A stretch of DNA of 64,000 bases from Tenrec ecaudatus (taxonomy: Eukaryota; Chordata; Mammalia; Afrosoricida; Tenrecidae): NCBI RefSeq assembly GCF_050624435.1, contig NC_134537.1, positions 11,466,584-11,530,583 on the forward strand, read 5' to 3'. Positions within the stretch are counted from its first letter, which is position 1. Each line of letters opens with the position of its first letter. A program made the translations under genes and the position numbers. Shown here piece after piece: positions 1 through 10,044 of this stretch. The notes below the pieces were generated by a model. That model ran no database searches and had not been told where the DNA came from. It saw nothing but the letters and a program-made list of their open reading frames with translations.

Positions 1-425
1 TACCCCACATTCTCTCCACCCTCCAGGCATCGCCACTCTCACAACTGGTCCTGAAGGAGTCATCTGTCCTAGATTCCCTGTCTTTCCAGTTACTTTCTGT
101 ACCTATGTACATCCTCTGGTCTAGCCCAATTTGTAAGGTAGAATTGGGATCATGATAGTGGGAGCAAAGAAGCATTTAAGAACTAAAGGAAAGTTATATG
201 TTTCATCATTGCTACCCTGCACCCTGGCTGGCTCATTTCCTCCCCCACAACCCTTCAGTAAGGGCATGTCCAGTTGGCTACCAATGGGCTCCACTCTGAA
301 TTCACCCACATTTACAATGATATGATTTTTTGTTCCTTGATGCTTGATACCTGATCCCTTCGACAGCTCATGGTCACACAGGCTGATGTGTTTCTTCCAT
401 GTGGGCTTTGTTGCTTCTGAACCCC
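1..425 (-). repeat. LINE 3'-tail repeat (family R1), partial
   Basis: This matches 36360-36815 at many points, including a shared TAGAATTGGGATCATGATAG block and a shared CATGTGGGCTTTGTTGCTTC block near the end. In the sense orientation the family ends with CCAATAAAATGATT and has 5'-truncated copies, as LINE tails do. I cannot decide between an L1 and an RTE origin. The copy is cut off by the window edge. Confidence 0.7.
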
Positions 426-957
426 ACAGAGGTGTGTTTTTTTTTAAAGAATCATCATGATAACAAACTGGCTAACCATGTTATAGATATTGTTGATGAT
501 AATTTAGTAAACCCTTTTAGAAATCAGTTAAGGAAATGCCAACAGCAGAGATTACACAGATTTTTTCAGAGAAAAAAACCAGATCATAGTGAAAAAAGAC
601 AAAGATAGGGGAAACTCCTGAAAAGTAGCTACCAGTTGATTTTATGGACTCTTTCTCCATACCTCCTCTCCACATCCATGTCCACATATCCAGCTCTTCA
701 TCAGTCTCAAGGTATGGGCCAAACTGTAGTTGTTAAAAAACTTTTTAATGTTGTGTTTCTCATTTAAATGATACTATTCAACTCTGAACTTATTTACTTT
801 GAAATTTCTGTGTAATGTTTTGTATAAAAAGGCAAAGTTAGAGTAAAACCTTGACGGTCGAGAATGGATTAACCCATTTTCAGTTATTTGGAACTTGACT
901 GCATCATATATTGACGCTCCTTCTAGAATGGATTAGCATCAAAGTTCTACTGTACAC
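426..957 (+). mobile_element. pogo/Tigger-like DNA transposon, partial copy
   Basis: This is homologous to 63430-63962 along its length, sharing the blocks CCAGTTGATTTTATGGA, CTCAAGGTATGGGCCA and GTAATGTTTTGTATAAAAAGG. It ends in AGTTCTACTGTA next to a TA-type boundary, like the other copy. The Tigger assignment rests on the CAGTAGAACC-type terminal sequence and possible TA target sites. No transposase frame survives. Confidence 0.5.
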
Positions 958-1342
958 CCAAAAGAGCACGTTTTTCCATATGCAAATTATATCTCAATTA
1001 GAAATGTTTAACGGTAAAAGAAAACAATTCTCTTCTCGCCCCGCTCTGCCAAGATGGTGTTCAGGTGCGTAGGGGAAGTTGCTCAGGTAGCCTACATCTC
1101 CTTTGAACCTCTTCCTGGGAAACTAGGTGCAATTGTGGGTGTGGTTATCAGCACAGGACTTGATAGGTGGACACTGTATTCAAGTAAGGAGGCAGGCCCT
1201 GCCTTTCAAACTCATGCAACTCAGTGACTCCATCCTCAAGGTCCCACACACTGCCTACCAGAGGGAAATCGAATCATCACGCCTGGCAGCAGGTGGATAG
1301 CAACACAAAACAGGCCGTCAGAGGGCCAAGAAGGGTGAAGCC

Positions 1343-1918
1343 AATGGATGACGGTGGGAATCCCAAATCCATTTGCAGGGTTCCTACATGGATTCAAGTC
1401 CCGGTGGCTCCCCTCGGAGCACAGCACGGAGGTGTGAATAGCCCTGCTGGCAGACAGAGACTGTTGGCAACTCCATCCCAGAAGATGTAATGAGGTTAAA
1501 AGGTGGAACCTGGTCGTTTGATCTCCCTTTTGACCCTTTTTAGATTTGTCCTAGTTTTCAATATTTCCTGCTCTTTTTCAACAGAGTTTTTTTTTCACCC
1601 CCTGGTTGATTTTAGTGTTGTTGTTGGTATTTTATTCTATTTGCTGTTCTTGTTCTTTCTTCATTTGTTTTTTTTTTGTATGTTTTCCAGGATATGAAGC
1701 ACAGGTTGGGCGGATGTGAAGAGACATTAACGGCTGTCATGGTTTATTGGTGTCATGGATGGAAGTTGGAGGGAACTGGGGAGCAAATATGAATACTGGA
1801 GTGCAGAGGAAACTCTGGAACTGGTTGTGGTGATATATAAGCAAATCTTTGTAAAATGATTGAACAGGGAATTGTATGATATGTGACTATATCTCAGTAA
1901 AACGATGGAGGGGGGGTT
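1343..1918 (+). mobile_element. LINE-like 3' end (family R3) inserted in RPL14 pseudogene
   Basis: This segment separates two adjacent parts of the RPL14 match. The host sequence AAGAAGGGTGAAGCC on its left and GGAATTGAAGCTGG on its right both align to the same L14 codons (AKKIEA). That implies a target-site duplication of about 13-15 bp, now diverged. The body shares TTTGATCTCCC, the T-rich tract and GAATTGTATGATATGTGA with 58930-59370, where the copy ends in an A-rich tail. Confidence 0.65.
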
Positions 1919-2021
1919 GCGGAATTGAAGCTGGAGAAAAGAAATCCAAAATGCCAGATTTTGATGGCATTCTAGTCGTGATGGCAAAGAAAATGAAGAT
2001 CCAAATAACAGCAAATGAAGC

Positions 2022-2579
2022 TGTGGGCGGGGAACAGACTTCTGCCATAATGGTTTGAGTCAGCCCTGTTTAAGCATACCTACTCTGGTGGTTTCTTTGT
2101 TACCAGCCTGCTCTGGTCATTTCCAGGAGCTTAGTCAGACACTGGAATGTTCATTGCTGCTTCCTGTCCTGCTAAAAGCCAGCTCAACCTCTCTTCGCCT
2201 TCCCATTCATGATAGACAGCTGATAGAAAAATAGACTACCCAAGACTTAACCCCCAGTAATTGACGATGGGATCCTCCAGCAACATTCTAATTGCTCCTG
2301 ACATCTATAGTCGATGTGCCCTATCATTCACATATCATCAGAATTACAGCCCGCCTGCATGTAGTCTGTGTCTGGTTTTTGTAGAATAAACTAAAGTAAA
2401 GAGCTTGTGAAAAACAGCAACGGGGAGAGCACTCACTAAATAGGCAAGGTGCTACAGAGTTAAAGTGATCAGACAGGCCTCTGATAAAATCCAGTCCATC
2501 TGTCTCTCTGTTCCTCTTAGCTTGGTTATGGATCAGGTTCAACCACCTCTGGGGCGGAGAGCCAATACTTGGGGTACCA
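2022..2579. mobile_element. solo-LTR-like element, 558 bp, in RPL14 pseudogene
   Basis: The element starts TGTGGGCGGGG and ends GGGGTACCA, so it has TG...CA ends. It is flanked on both sides by AAGC (2018-2021 and 2580-2583), consistent with a short LTR target-site duplication. It interrupts the RPL14 match exactly between codons for NE and KL. AATAAA at 2385-2390 could be its polyadenylation signal. No internal retroviral genes are present. I do not recognise the family. Confidence 0.65.
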
Positions 2580-2784
2580 AAGCTTCCAACAGCGGCAGTG
2601 CTTCTGGAAGTGCCCCCCAAGAGCTGTGAAGGTTCCAGCTAAGAAGGGGGCTGCTGCCACCGGCCAGAAGGCTCTCGCCCAGAAAGAAAAAGCTGCGGGT
2701 CAGACGGCTGGCCTTCCAAAGCCCAGAAGGCTGCAGCCCAGAAAGCACCTGTCCGAAGGCAACTGGCAAGAAAGCATAACCCTT

Positions 2785-2813
2785 GTGCTCGCTTCGACAG
2801 CACATATACTAAA
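2785..2813 (+). pseudogene. U6 snRNA 5' fragment inserted at the RPL14 stop codon
   Basis: Twenty-nine nucleotides match the 5' end of U6 snRNA with one difference (CTTCGaCAG for CTTCGGCAG), stopping at ATACTAAA. The host sequence AAGAAAGCATAACC occurs on both sides, at 2768-2781 and 2812-2825. It contains the last two L14 codons and the stop. This is a clean 14-bp target-site duplication, so a 3'-truncated, tail-less U6 copy was retroposed into an already existing pseudogene. Three extra bases (CTT) precede the U6 start. Confidence 0.85.
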
Positions 2814-2866
2814 GAAAGCATAACCTGCTGTTATACAAAGTAATAAAGTTTCTGTTGGCCAAGTTG

Positions 2867-3545
2867 GGGCGGGGGTGGAGATGGGGGGACAGCAGCTCAG
2901 TTCTAAAACTGAGAGCAAAAGGCTACATAAAACAGGCGGGCCACATAGAGAGGATATAGTAAGATGAGAACTGGACCTGGAGCGTAGCAATAAGCCCACC
3001 TCTGTGAAAGGACCCAATGTTCCCATTTAGACAACCTTTGCCAGATGCTGCTGCTCCTCTTGTCTTCCTTTGAACCGTTGGGCTTCTCTGGGGGAGAGAG
3101 TGAGGCTGTGGTTTCATTTGACAGATGCAGGTCCTGGTACGGTGGCGGACAGGCTGGCCCTGCTCAGGTTCCTGCCTAGACTTAGACCAGGTCAGCTCCA
3201 CTATCGCTGCCTGGAACCCACGCGCAGGACCAGTTCAACCAGCCATGCCAGTGCTCGCGGCCACGCTCACCTCCCTTCATCAGCCTCTCTGCTCAATGTG
3301 TTGGTTGGCTGCTTTGTTATTTTAACAGTTGTGTTGTCATCTAATTCATCTACCACCCAGTTTAATGGTTCCAGCATACCAAGAAGAATTATATAATCAT
3401 CACCCCCCCATCAATATTAGCCCATGTTCTTCATGCTTGTTGTACCCATAGTTGTTAGACTCCATTTCCCCAACCTCTCTGCTCAATTTGAACTTGCAGG
3501 CTCCTTCACCTCGGTCTCACTTTACAAATCTGAAAATGGAGATGT
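2867..3545. other. No gene seen; partly LINE-tail-like
   Basis: From about 3305 to 3450 the sequence resembles an antisense L1-type 3' UTR (TCATCTAATTCATC, then a C-run and CCATTTCCCC), similar to 24370-24620. The rest is unassigned. The short open frames here have no recognisable content. Confidence 0.4.
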
Positions 3546-4236
3546 TGTTGTTGTTGTTGTTGTCGTTGTTGTTGTTGTTGATAGGTGCTACTGAGCCACT
3601 TCCAACTCACAGAGACTCTATACTCCACAAAGGCAACTACTGCGCGGCCCTGCGCCAACCTCACAATGGTTGTGATGTTTCAACACATTCTTGCAGCCAC
3701 CGTGTCAATCCCTTGTCCAGGGCCTTCCTTCTCCAGGGACTGATCCCTTCCGACATGTCCACAATGCGTGAGATGAAGGCTCTACCCCTTCCTTGCCTCG
3801 AAGGAGCATTCTGGTTGTATTGCTTTCAAGACAGAGCTGTGTGTTCTTCGGGCAGACAGAAGTCCTCTCAAGGTTCTTTGCCAGCACCATAGCTCAAAGG
3901 CATCGCATGCTCCCTGGGCCTTCCTTATTCAGGGTTTGAGGCCATGGAAAATACCATGGCTCGGGTCAGGCACACCCTGGTTCTCAAAGTAACCTCCTTA
4001 CTTTTCAAAACGTTTCAAAAGAGGTCTTGTGGAGCAGACTTACCCAATGCAGTGTGCTCTTTGATCTCTCGACTGCTGCTTCCATGAGCACTGATTGTGG
4101 ATCCAAGCAAGCTGAAATGACAGCTTTAATTTTTTCTCCGTGTACCATGATGTTACCTCTTGGTCTAGTTGTCAGGGTTTCTGATTTCTTTGCACTGACT
4201 TGTAATCCAGACAGAAGGCTGCAGTCCTTGTTGTTA
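3545..4236 (-). mobile_element. RTE/BovB-type LINE ORF2 C-terminal fragment
   Basis: Read on the minus strand, this matches the C-terminal half of an RTE-clade ORF2, with many breaks. It carries landmarks such as ACCATGGTATTTTCC, CCAGAATGCTCC and GGATCAGTC, and it ends in a run of CAA repeats (3545-3580 as TTG on the plus strand). That repeat is the usual RTE 3' tail. The frame is destroyed by stops. Homologous pieces occur at 23460-23690, 29628-30200, 34095-34190, 49830-50045 and 55560-55870. Confidence 0.75.
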
Positions 4237-4410
4237 AGGAGCCCTGGGGACACTGTGGGTCAGGTGTTGAGTGGACAACTGCAAAGTCAGTGGTTCAAAC
4301 CCATCAGCCACTGCTAAGGAGAAAGATGGGAGTGTCTGCTCCCGGGAATATCTGCAGCCCAGAAACCCTACCTAGGATTGTTCTGAGTCAGAATGAAGGA
4401 GTGCTGGCAC
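4237..4410 (+). repeat. AfroSINE-like tRNA-derived SINE
   Basis: The head AAGGAGCCCTGGGGACAC is followed by TCAGTGGTTCAAACCC (B-box region) and a body with GAGAAAGATGGGAG and CCCAGAAACCCTA. It abuts the broken end of the RTE fragment. Confidence 0.75.
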
Positions 4411-4424
4411 TGAGTTACCTGCTG

Positions 4425-4600
4425 AGCTGCTCACCTCAAGGTCGGCAGTCCAAACCCACCTGCCACTGCACAGAAACAAGATGAGACTTTCTACTCCGGA
4501 AACATGTACAGCTTCAGAAACCCAAAGGCAGTTCTGCTTGATCCTACGGGGTCATTATGAATTAGCATCAACTCAACAGCAGGCAGTTTGGGTTTGGGTG
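4425..4600 (+). repeat. AfroSINE-like SINE, second copy in tandem
   Basis: AAGGTCGGCAGTCCAAACCC is followed by AAGATGAGACTTTCTACTCC, GGGTCATTATGAATTAGC and a GTTTGGGTTTGGG tail. It follows the preceding SINE with about 15 bp between them. The first tRNA-like box is missing. Confidence 0.7.
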
Positions 4601-4773
4601 TGGCTTGATTTTTATTTGATGTGCCAGAATCACCTGAGTCCTTCCCCCCCCCCCCATCTTGGTGATTGTTGTTTCGGTTTTAGTTATTCTTAGGAGTTTC
4701 TGAGTGGAGCAAAGAGTCAAGAAGAGCTGACCCAAAGTTTGGAGGTCCAAGTCATCCACCTGTGGTGCCTCCA

Positions 4774-5306
4774 TGTTAGTCTGGGTAGACTAGAGAAACA
4801 AATCCAGGGAGACTCATATGTGTATAAGAAAGAGGTTTATATACAAGAGCAATTGAATATTGAGAAAACATCCCAGCCCAATCCAGATCAAGTCCAGAAA
4901 TCTGATATTAGCCCATATGTCTGATACCCATCTATTAAGTCCTCTTCAGACTCATGAAAATCATGCAATGCTGCTGAATACAGGAAGATCACAGGCCAGT
5001 GGGTGGAAAGTTTTGTGGATCCAGTAGCGGTGGAAGCATGTCAGCGCTGGCAGGGGTCTCCACATGGCTCCTCTGGTTTCCAGGGTACAGAACCATGTGT
5101 CTTGTCAGTAGAGCATCTCTCAGAGAGGTAGCTGTGAGAGAAAAGTGTCTCCCGCCTCCAAGGAGGAAAATACAGGCGTTCCCAGAATCCTCAGAAGAAG
5201 CTCACCCACACAGATGCTTCATTGGCCATGATCCAATTGGCAGACTAGACGCTAACTCCTTCACTCTTAAACCTCAAACTGACCACCGATTGTATAACTA
5301 ACCCAG
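4774..5306 (+). mobile_element. LTR-like element, family B, copy 1
   Basis: The copy begins TGTTAGTCTGGGTAGACTAG and ends near GTATAACTAACCCAG. CCTCCA stands immediately on both sides (4768-4773 and 5307-5312), a 6-bp duplication. The family is about 510-530 bp long, has no coding capacity, and recurs at 5885, 9219, 12085, 24630, 28746, 32793 and 34346. TG...CA ends in the best copies and 4-6-bp duplications fit solo LTRs. A non-autonomous DNA element is a less likely alternative. Confidence 0.65.
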
Positions 5307-5394
5307 CCTCCAAAGAAAGTCCTGGCAATCGGCCTTTGAAAAATCAGCCACTGAAACCCTGTGGAGCCCAGTTCTCCTCGACCACACATGAACC

Positions 5395-5600
5395 AGAAAT
5401 CCAAACCCACAGCCACTGAGTCCCAGGTACAGCTGCCCTATAGGACCGGGTAGAACTGCCCCTGTGGGTTTCTGAGACTAACTCTTTCACGGGACTAGAA
5501 AGCCTCCTCTTTCTCCCTCTGAGTAGCTAGGGATTTTGAACTGCTCACCTTGCAGTCAGCAGCCCAGCAGATAACCACGGTACCACTAGGGCCCCTGCCA
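5395..5600 (-). repeat. AfroSINE-like SINE
   Basis: This is a reverse copy, seen on the plus strand as ACCGGGTAGAACTGCC, GTGGGTTTCTGAGACT, TTTGAACTGCTCACCTTGC and ending ACCACTAGGGCCCC. Confidence 0.75.
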
Positions 5601-5884
5601 CACTTGAGATCACCATAAATTGGCATGAACGTGACCACGCTTGGTTCATTCTTCTTAAGTGGTTATTCTTGCTCAACTTATTATTTGCAGGTCTGATGCC
5701 TCAATTAAATTGTGAAATTAGTCAAGTACTCTATCTTTCACTGCTCCCTGGTTTTGAACTCTATAGTGTGAAGTTACATAGACCTTTACATTGCCCTGAA
5801 TTACCAAATGTCTTATCATGCCAGGCACATCATTTATGTGCAAGAATAAGGCCCTCCTTTTCCATTTAGAAAATGGGACATGTT

Positions 5885-6205
5885 ATCGCATAAAGCAAAC
5901 TTATATGTATAAGAGAGTTTTGTAAAAAGGGTAAGTGCACATCAAAAAAAATCCCAACCCAATGCTACCCAAGCCCATAAGTCCAACATTAGCCCATATG
6001 TCCGACACCAATCTACAAAGTCCTCCTTAATCTCACAAAATATATGCAATGACGCTGACTGCAGGAGGAAAGCCGGATCAGTGAGCATGTAAGCATCTCA
6101 GGGCTGGCAGGGGTCTCCACATGGCTGCTCCAGCACCCAGGGCTGTATCAGGGTATGTCAATGTGGCTTCTCCTCAGGGATGTCTTGCAGGAAGTGAATC
6201 TTGCC
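5885..6205 (+). mobile_element. LTR-like family B, copy 2, diverged
   Basis: It retains the landmarks TTATATGTATAAGAGAGTT, TAGCCCATATGTCCGACACC, GCTGGCAGGGGTCTCCACAT and TGGCTTCTCC. Both ends are lost or too diverged to place. Confidence 0.6.
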
Positions 6206-6244
6206 AGCTGAAGCAGGGAACTGGCTAAGACAGCTGCACCCTGG

Positions 6245-6365
6245 TCTGACCATCAGAGAGCAAGAGACTTGAGAACTAGAAAGGCGAGGCTCACTGAGCC
6301 AATTTTCTCTGCGTCCTTCAATGAATTCCACATGTGTTCATTGGCCAGGTTGGTACAATAAACCT
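6245..6365 (-). repeat. Fragment of repeat family C
   Basis: In reverse orientation this aligns to 27160-27245. The shared blocks are AGGCGAGGCTC, TCAATGAATTCCACATGTG and TTCATTGGCCAGGTTGG. It is probably the outer part of the element described at 27115-27712. Confidence 0.5.
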
Positions 6366-6534
6366 TAACTATTTCAGAGGGCTTCTCGAAAGGGTTTTCA
6401 AAGCTGTCTGTGACCTTTCAGGAGTCATCAGGGTAGTCTTCCAAGCGAGCCCTCAAGTTCAGAACCATTGTGCAACCCAGAAACCCCAATATAAGGATGT
6501 AAAGAGTAGAAGGAAGGGCGACAGATAATAGAAA

Positions 6535-6785
6535 CATGGGAGACAACGGACAGTGTGAAATACAAAATAATAATATATCATTGTTCAAGGATTCACGGGG
6601 CAAGGGGAGCGTGGGTGAGGGAGGGGAGGGGAGGGGAGGAAGAGGAGCTGATATCCAGGGCTCAAGTGGAAAGAAAATATTTTGGAAAATGATGAATGAT
6701 GGCAACATTATGTACACGTGTGCTTAATACAGTTGGATCATGGGTTATTATAGGATTTCTAAGAGCCCGCCAATAAAATGATTAA
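6535..6785 (+). repeat. LINE 3'-tail repeat (R1)
   Basis: This runs from GGAGACAACGGACAGTGTG through GAGCTGATATCCAGGGCTC and GATGGCAACATTATGTAC to the terminal GCCAATAAAATGATTAA. It includes a purine-rich GGGGAGGGGAGG stretch at 6620-6650. Confidence 0.75.
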
Positions 6786-6789
6786 TTTT

Positions 6790-7335
6790 TTTTCTTTAAG
6801 TAGAAGGCTAAAGCTGAGCTCTTTGCCCATGGAGTCTGCAAAGAGAAGAAACTCGCTGCCTTGGAGGTAATGACGGCTCATTGAGCGCCAAGCAGTCGTA
6901 GCAGAGACAAGGGGTAATTGTCTTAGACCTGAAGGACAGCTCTGATCTCCTTGCCTGCTGGGACACTAGGAGCCGTCAGCTTGGCCAGCTACGATCTCCT
7001 CCCCGTAGCTGGCCTCTGGAGGAGTCTGTCCCTCCCTTATCCTTTAAGCCACATTCTCATTCTACACATCACTCGCCTTTATCGACTGAGCAACACTTGG
7101 TTTTATCTCAGAAAGGATTCTACTAGTTTATCATGGTTCTTTCAATTCCTTGAAGCACCCTTTCATCAAGTTTCTATCTTATACCTCACTCTCTGGAGAG
7201 ATTATCTGGTTTGGAGTCCCAAAAAAAGTAGGGTGTTTGCTTGTTGGTTCATTTTTCACTTCTGAATTGTATGCATGAGAAGTAGTGTTCTGAGCCTAAC
7301 ACTCACACTGGGCAATAAAAATGACCAAATAAGGG
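6790..7335. other. No gene seen
   Basis: Nothing is assigned in this stretch between two LINE tails. The open frame at 6951-7265 has no recognisable domain, and its composition looks non-coding. Confidence 0.3.
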
Positions 7336-7664
7336 TGGAGAGAGGATGGTGTGGAAAGGGGAACCAATTACAAGGATCTGCATATAACCTCCTCTCTGGA
7401 GGCTGGTCAACAGAAAAGTGGGTGAAGGGAGACGTCAGACAGTGTGAGATATGACAAAATATTAATGACTTGTAAATTACCAAGGGTTCATGAGGGAGGA
7501 GGGAGCGGAGAAGGAGGGGGGGAAATGAGCTGATGCCAGGGGCTCAAGTGGAAAGCAGACGTTTTGAGAGTGATGATGGCAACAAAGGTACAAATGTGCT
7601 TGATACAACGCATGGATGGATTGTGGTAAGCATTGTATGGGCCCCCAATAAAATGATTTTAATG
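7336..7664 (+). repeat. LINE 3'-tail repeat (R1)
   Basis: It contains GAAAAGTGGGTGAAGGGAGAC, AAGGGTTCATGAGGG, GGCTCAAGTGGAAAGCAGAC and the terminal CCCCAATAAAATGATTTT. It shares its whole layout with 57780-58240. Confidence 0.75.
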
Positions 7665-7754
7665 ACCAAATATAAATCTGAAAGTACAGCCACAACTAAT
7701 GCATTCATACCACCATTATGTGCCAGAAAAAACTGGAAGGGCTTTAGTATGTTG

Positions 7755-7912
7755 GTTCATTTGACCTTTCCAATAATCCTATGATACAGCATGGTCCTTC
7801 ACTGATCTACAGATGAAGAAACCAAGGCACAGAGAAGTTCAGTAGCTCCCCAACGTCACAGAACTTAATTGAGAAGCCTGCATTTAAATCTGAACAGTCT
7901 GGCTGCTGAGCC
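7755..7912 (-). repeat. MIR SINE relic
   Basis: The block CTACAGATGAAGAAACCAAG, then GCACAGAGAAGTTCAGTAG, CACAGAACTTAATTG and AGTCTGGCTGCTGAGCC, follows the antisense MIR consensus order. This is an ancient mammal-wide element, much older than the surrounding SINEs. Confidence 0.7.
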
Positions 7913-8079
7913 TACACTGAATATGGGACTGAGATGGGCCTCTGGACTTGTAAGACCCCTATCTTCCTCCCCACCCCCAAAACCACCACCACCACCACCA
8001 CTCCCCTATCACTCGCTTCCTACTTTACTATGGCCAATAAATAAATAAAAGTTTGAAGGGCAGCTCAAGTCCTGGGATT

Positions 8080-8195
8080 ACGTTCATTCATTTCTCCAAC
8101 AGCTATCAAAACACTACTACTATGGGCCAAGCCTTGTGAGAAGCTCTGAAGAAAAAGAGATGAGTTGGACCAAGGCCATGACCTCCAAAGGGCAA
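8080..8195. repeat. L2-like relic
   Basis: CATTCATTTCTCCAACAGC, ACTACTATGGGCCAAGCC and GACCAAGGCCATGACCTCC follow the order of an ancient LINE2-type 3' end. The assignment is by resemblance only. Confidence 0.4.
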
Positions 8196-8320
8196 AGGAA
8201 CGGCTCCAATGGGCTGGAAAGAAGGCGTGGGCGGGGAGAGCACAGGGCAGGGCACTTACCTCCATTGGGAGTGGGGCCAGGAAATCCTCACGGGAAGGAA
8301 CTTCCAAGCTGAGTCTAAAG

Positions 8321-8500
8321 CAGTAGTTCTCCACCTTCCTAATGACACCCTTTCATACACTTCCTCATGTTGTGGTGACCCCCCAACCATAAAATGATTT
8401 TTGTTGCTCCTTCATCACTGTAATCTTGCTACTGCTGTGAATCGAGTGAAAGGGTCATTTAACTCCCAAATGGTGGTGATCCACAGGTTGAGAACTGCTG
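8321..8500. mobile_element. SPIN-type hAT miniature transposon, 180 bp
   Basis: The ends are CAGTAGTTCTCCACC and GGTTGAGAACTGCTG, an imperfect terminal inverted repeat of the SPIN hAT family. The inside reads CTCATGTTGTGGTGACC, CCCAACCATAAAATGA and GTTGCTCCTTCATCACTG. The flanks GTCTAAAG (8313-8320) and GTCTAAAA (8501-8508) form an 8-bp duplication with one mismatch, the hAT hallmark. It has no transposase. Among afrotherians this family is known from the tenrec. Confidence 0.85.
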
Positions 8501-8879
8501 GTCTAAAAAAAGGAGTGGAGACTTGCTCAGACTTCCCAGTTCCCATCCCAGTCTCTGAGCACTATTCCCTTGATAGGCTTCAGATAGATGAGGAGGGGTC
8601 AGGAAAGAGGAGGCCACCGGATAGGCCCCGTTCTCCAGCTCTTAATGTCTTACTCTCTCTCGTGTTCACACTTTGCTGGTGAAGGAGCCCTGACTCCTTT
8701 AATTGCCCTTCCCTAAAAATAAGAAGGCTCGGGGGAGAAGTGTTGGCTTCACCGTTTTTGGCAATGAGACTGCTCTTGCTTTAAATTGTTCTTGGTCACT
8801 TATCCAGGTGGAAACCACAGCTGCGGGGAACTCTTCTCTCTGCGGCACTCCAGCAGATGCACCTTCCAATCAGAACAAC

Positions 8880-9092
8880 AAAACAAACGCTAGTCAGCTC
8901 TAACTCACAGTGACCCTCTTCAACAGAGTAGAACTGCTCCTGAAGGTTTCCAAGACAGTCTGTCTGTCTGGGACTTACAACAACAAGTCTTCATGGAACT
9001 CAACGTCTTGTCTTTCTCCTGCAAAGTGGCAGGTGGGGTTGAGCTTCTTATTAGTAGCAGCCCTACCTACTGAACCACCAGGCCCCTCCTGA
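8880..9092 (-). repeat. AfroSINE-like SINE
   Basis: This is a reverse copy: GCTCTAACTCACAGTGACC, GTAGAACTGCTCCTG, a body with CTTTCTCCTGCAAAG, and the tRNA-like head near CTACTGAACCACCAGGCCCC. Confidence 0.65.
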
Positions 9093-9218
9093 GTCTTCCA
9101 ACAGCAGCATGAAATATCAACTCTACCTTTTCCTCAGGCAATGACAGCCTGCCCTTCTCCAAACCCATGGCCAGGTCTCAAGCCTTCAGCACCTTCAGGC
9201 TCAGGATGCACAGTGTTT

Positions 9219-9640
9219 GTGGTGCTTACATAATCGTTAGTCAAATTGAGGATTAAGAGTGCAAAGGTGGAGTCTAGCCTGTCAGATCACAGCCAATGAA
9301 GCCTTTATATGGATGTGGGCTTCTCCTGAGAATTCTGGGAAATCCTGTTATTTTTTTCCTTGGAGGTGGGAGACACTTCTCTCTCTCTGCTGACTCCCTG
9401 GGAGACATTGCAGCTGACAAGACACATGGGACTATGCTAGTGCCCCGAGCTGCAGAAGTCACATGGACCTACCCTGATGCAACCAGGGCTCTGAAGCCAG
9501 AGAAGCCACATAGAGACCCCTGCCAGTGCTGAGATGCTTACAACACCACTGGATCCAAAGACTATCCACTGGCCTGTGATCGTCCTGCATTCATCGTCAT
9601 TGCATGTGTTTCCTGAGTCTGAAGAGGAGGTATATATATA
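9219..9640 (-). mobile_element. LTR-like family B, copy 3
   Basis: It starts TGTGGTGCTTACATAATC and contains GGTGGAGTCTAGCCTGTCA, CTTGGAGGTGGGAGACAC and CCTGCATTCATCGTCATTGC. It breaks off at a short TA run (9632-9644), so the far end is missing. Confidence 0.65.
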
Positions 9641-9664
9641 TATATTCCACACAATCGATAGAGA

Positions 9665-9990
9665 TATAGTGTGTGTGTTGTTTGGTGAAGGTTTACACAG
9701 TAGTTTAGATTCGCATTCAATAATTCCTATGCAAATTATTCAGTAACAGTAGTTACATTAAATATCTAGACTAGGTAAATATCTATTAAGTATCTAGACT
9801 AGGTAAATACATAGAAACAAAAAGTGTACTCATGGCTACTGTGGGTGGTTTCTGTGGGGTGCAGGGTATCGGTTTGAGGGGCTGAAAGGCTTCTGAAAAC
9901 GGATAGCGGCGGCTGGTGTACAGCGTGCTGCACGTCATTGTTGGCACTGCATTGGAAACGTAAAAGTGGCTAAAAGGCACACATTTTTTT
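9665..9990. other. Unassigned, probably LINE-derived
   Basis: GGTGAAGGTTTACACAGTAG resembles an old LINE 3' region. AAGTATCTAGACTAGGTAAAT is present twice with slight variation at about 9756-9808, a small local duplication. No coding content is seen. Confidence 0.35.
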
Positions 9991-10044
9991 CATTCTAAAT
10001 AGTTTACCACACAAAGGTTTTTGATAATATAAACATCCATGCAC

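Larger units (their letters stand above)
1028..2866 (+). pseudogene. RPL14P: RPL14 processed pseudogene, broken by three insertions
   Basis: This is an intronless copy of the large-subunit protein L14 mRNA (eL14). A short 5' UTR precedes an ATG at 1054, and the frame begins MVF-R-VGEVA-VAYISFEPLPGKL, close to the L14 N-terminus. The match runs to about 1342 with substitutions and a stop. It resumes at 1921-2021 (IEAGEKKSKMPDFDG, the L14 KMTDFDRF region), then at 2580-2781 with the Lys/Ala/Gln-rich C-terminal repeats ending GKKA-stop. It closes with the 3' UTR and AATAAAG at about 2842-2866. No introns remain. The gaps are a LINE-like insert, an LTR-like element and a U6 fragment. No poly-A tail is visible at the 3' end. 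It cannot encode L14. Confidence 0.88.
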
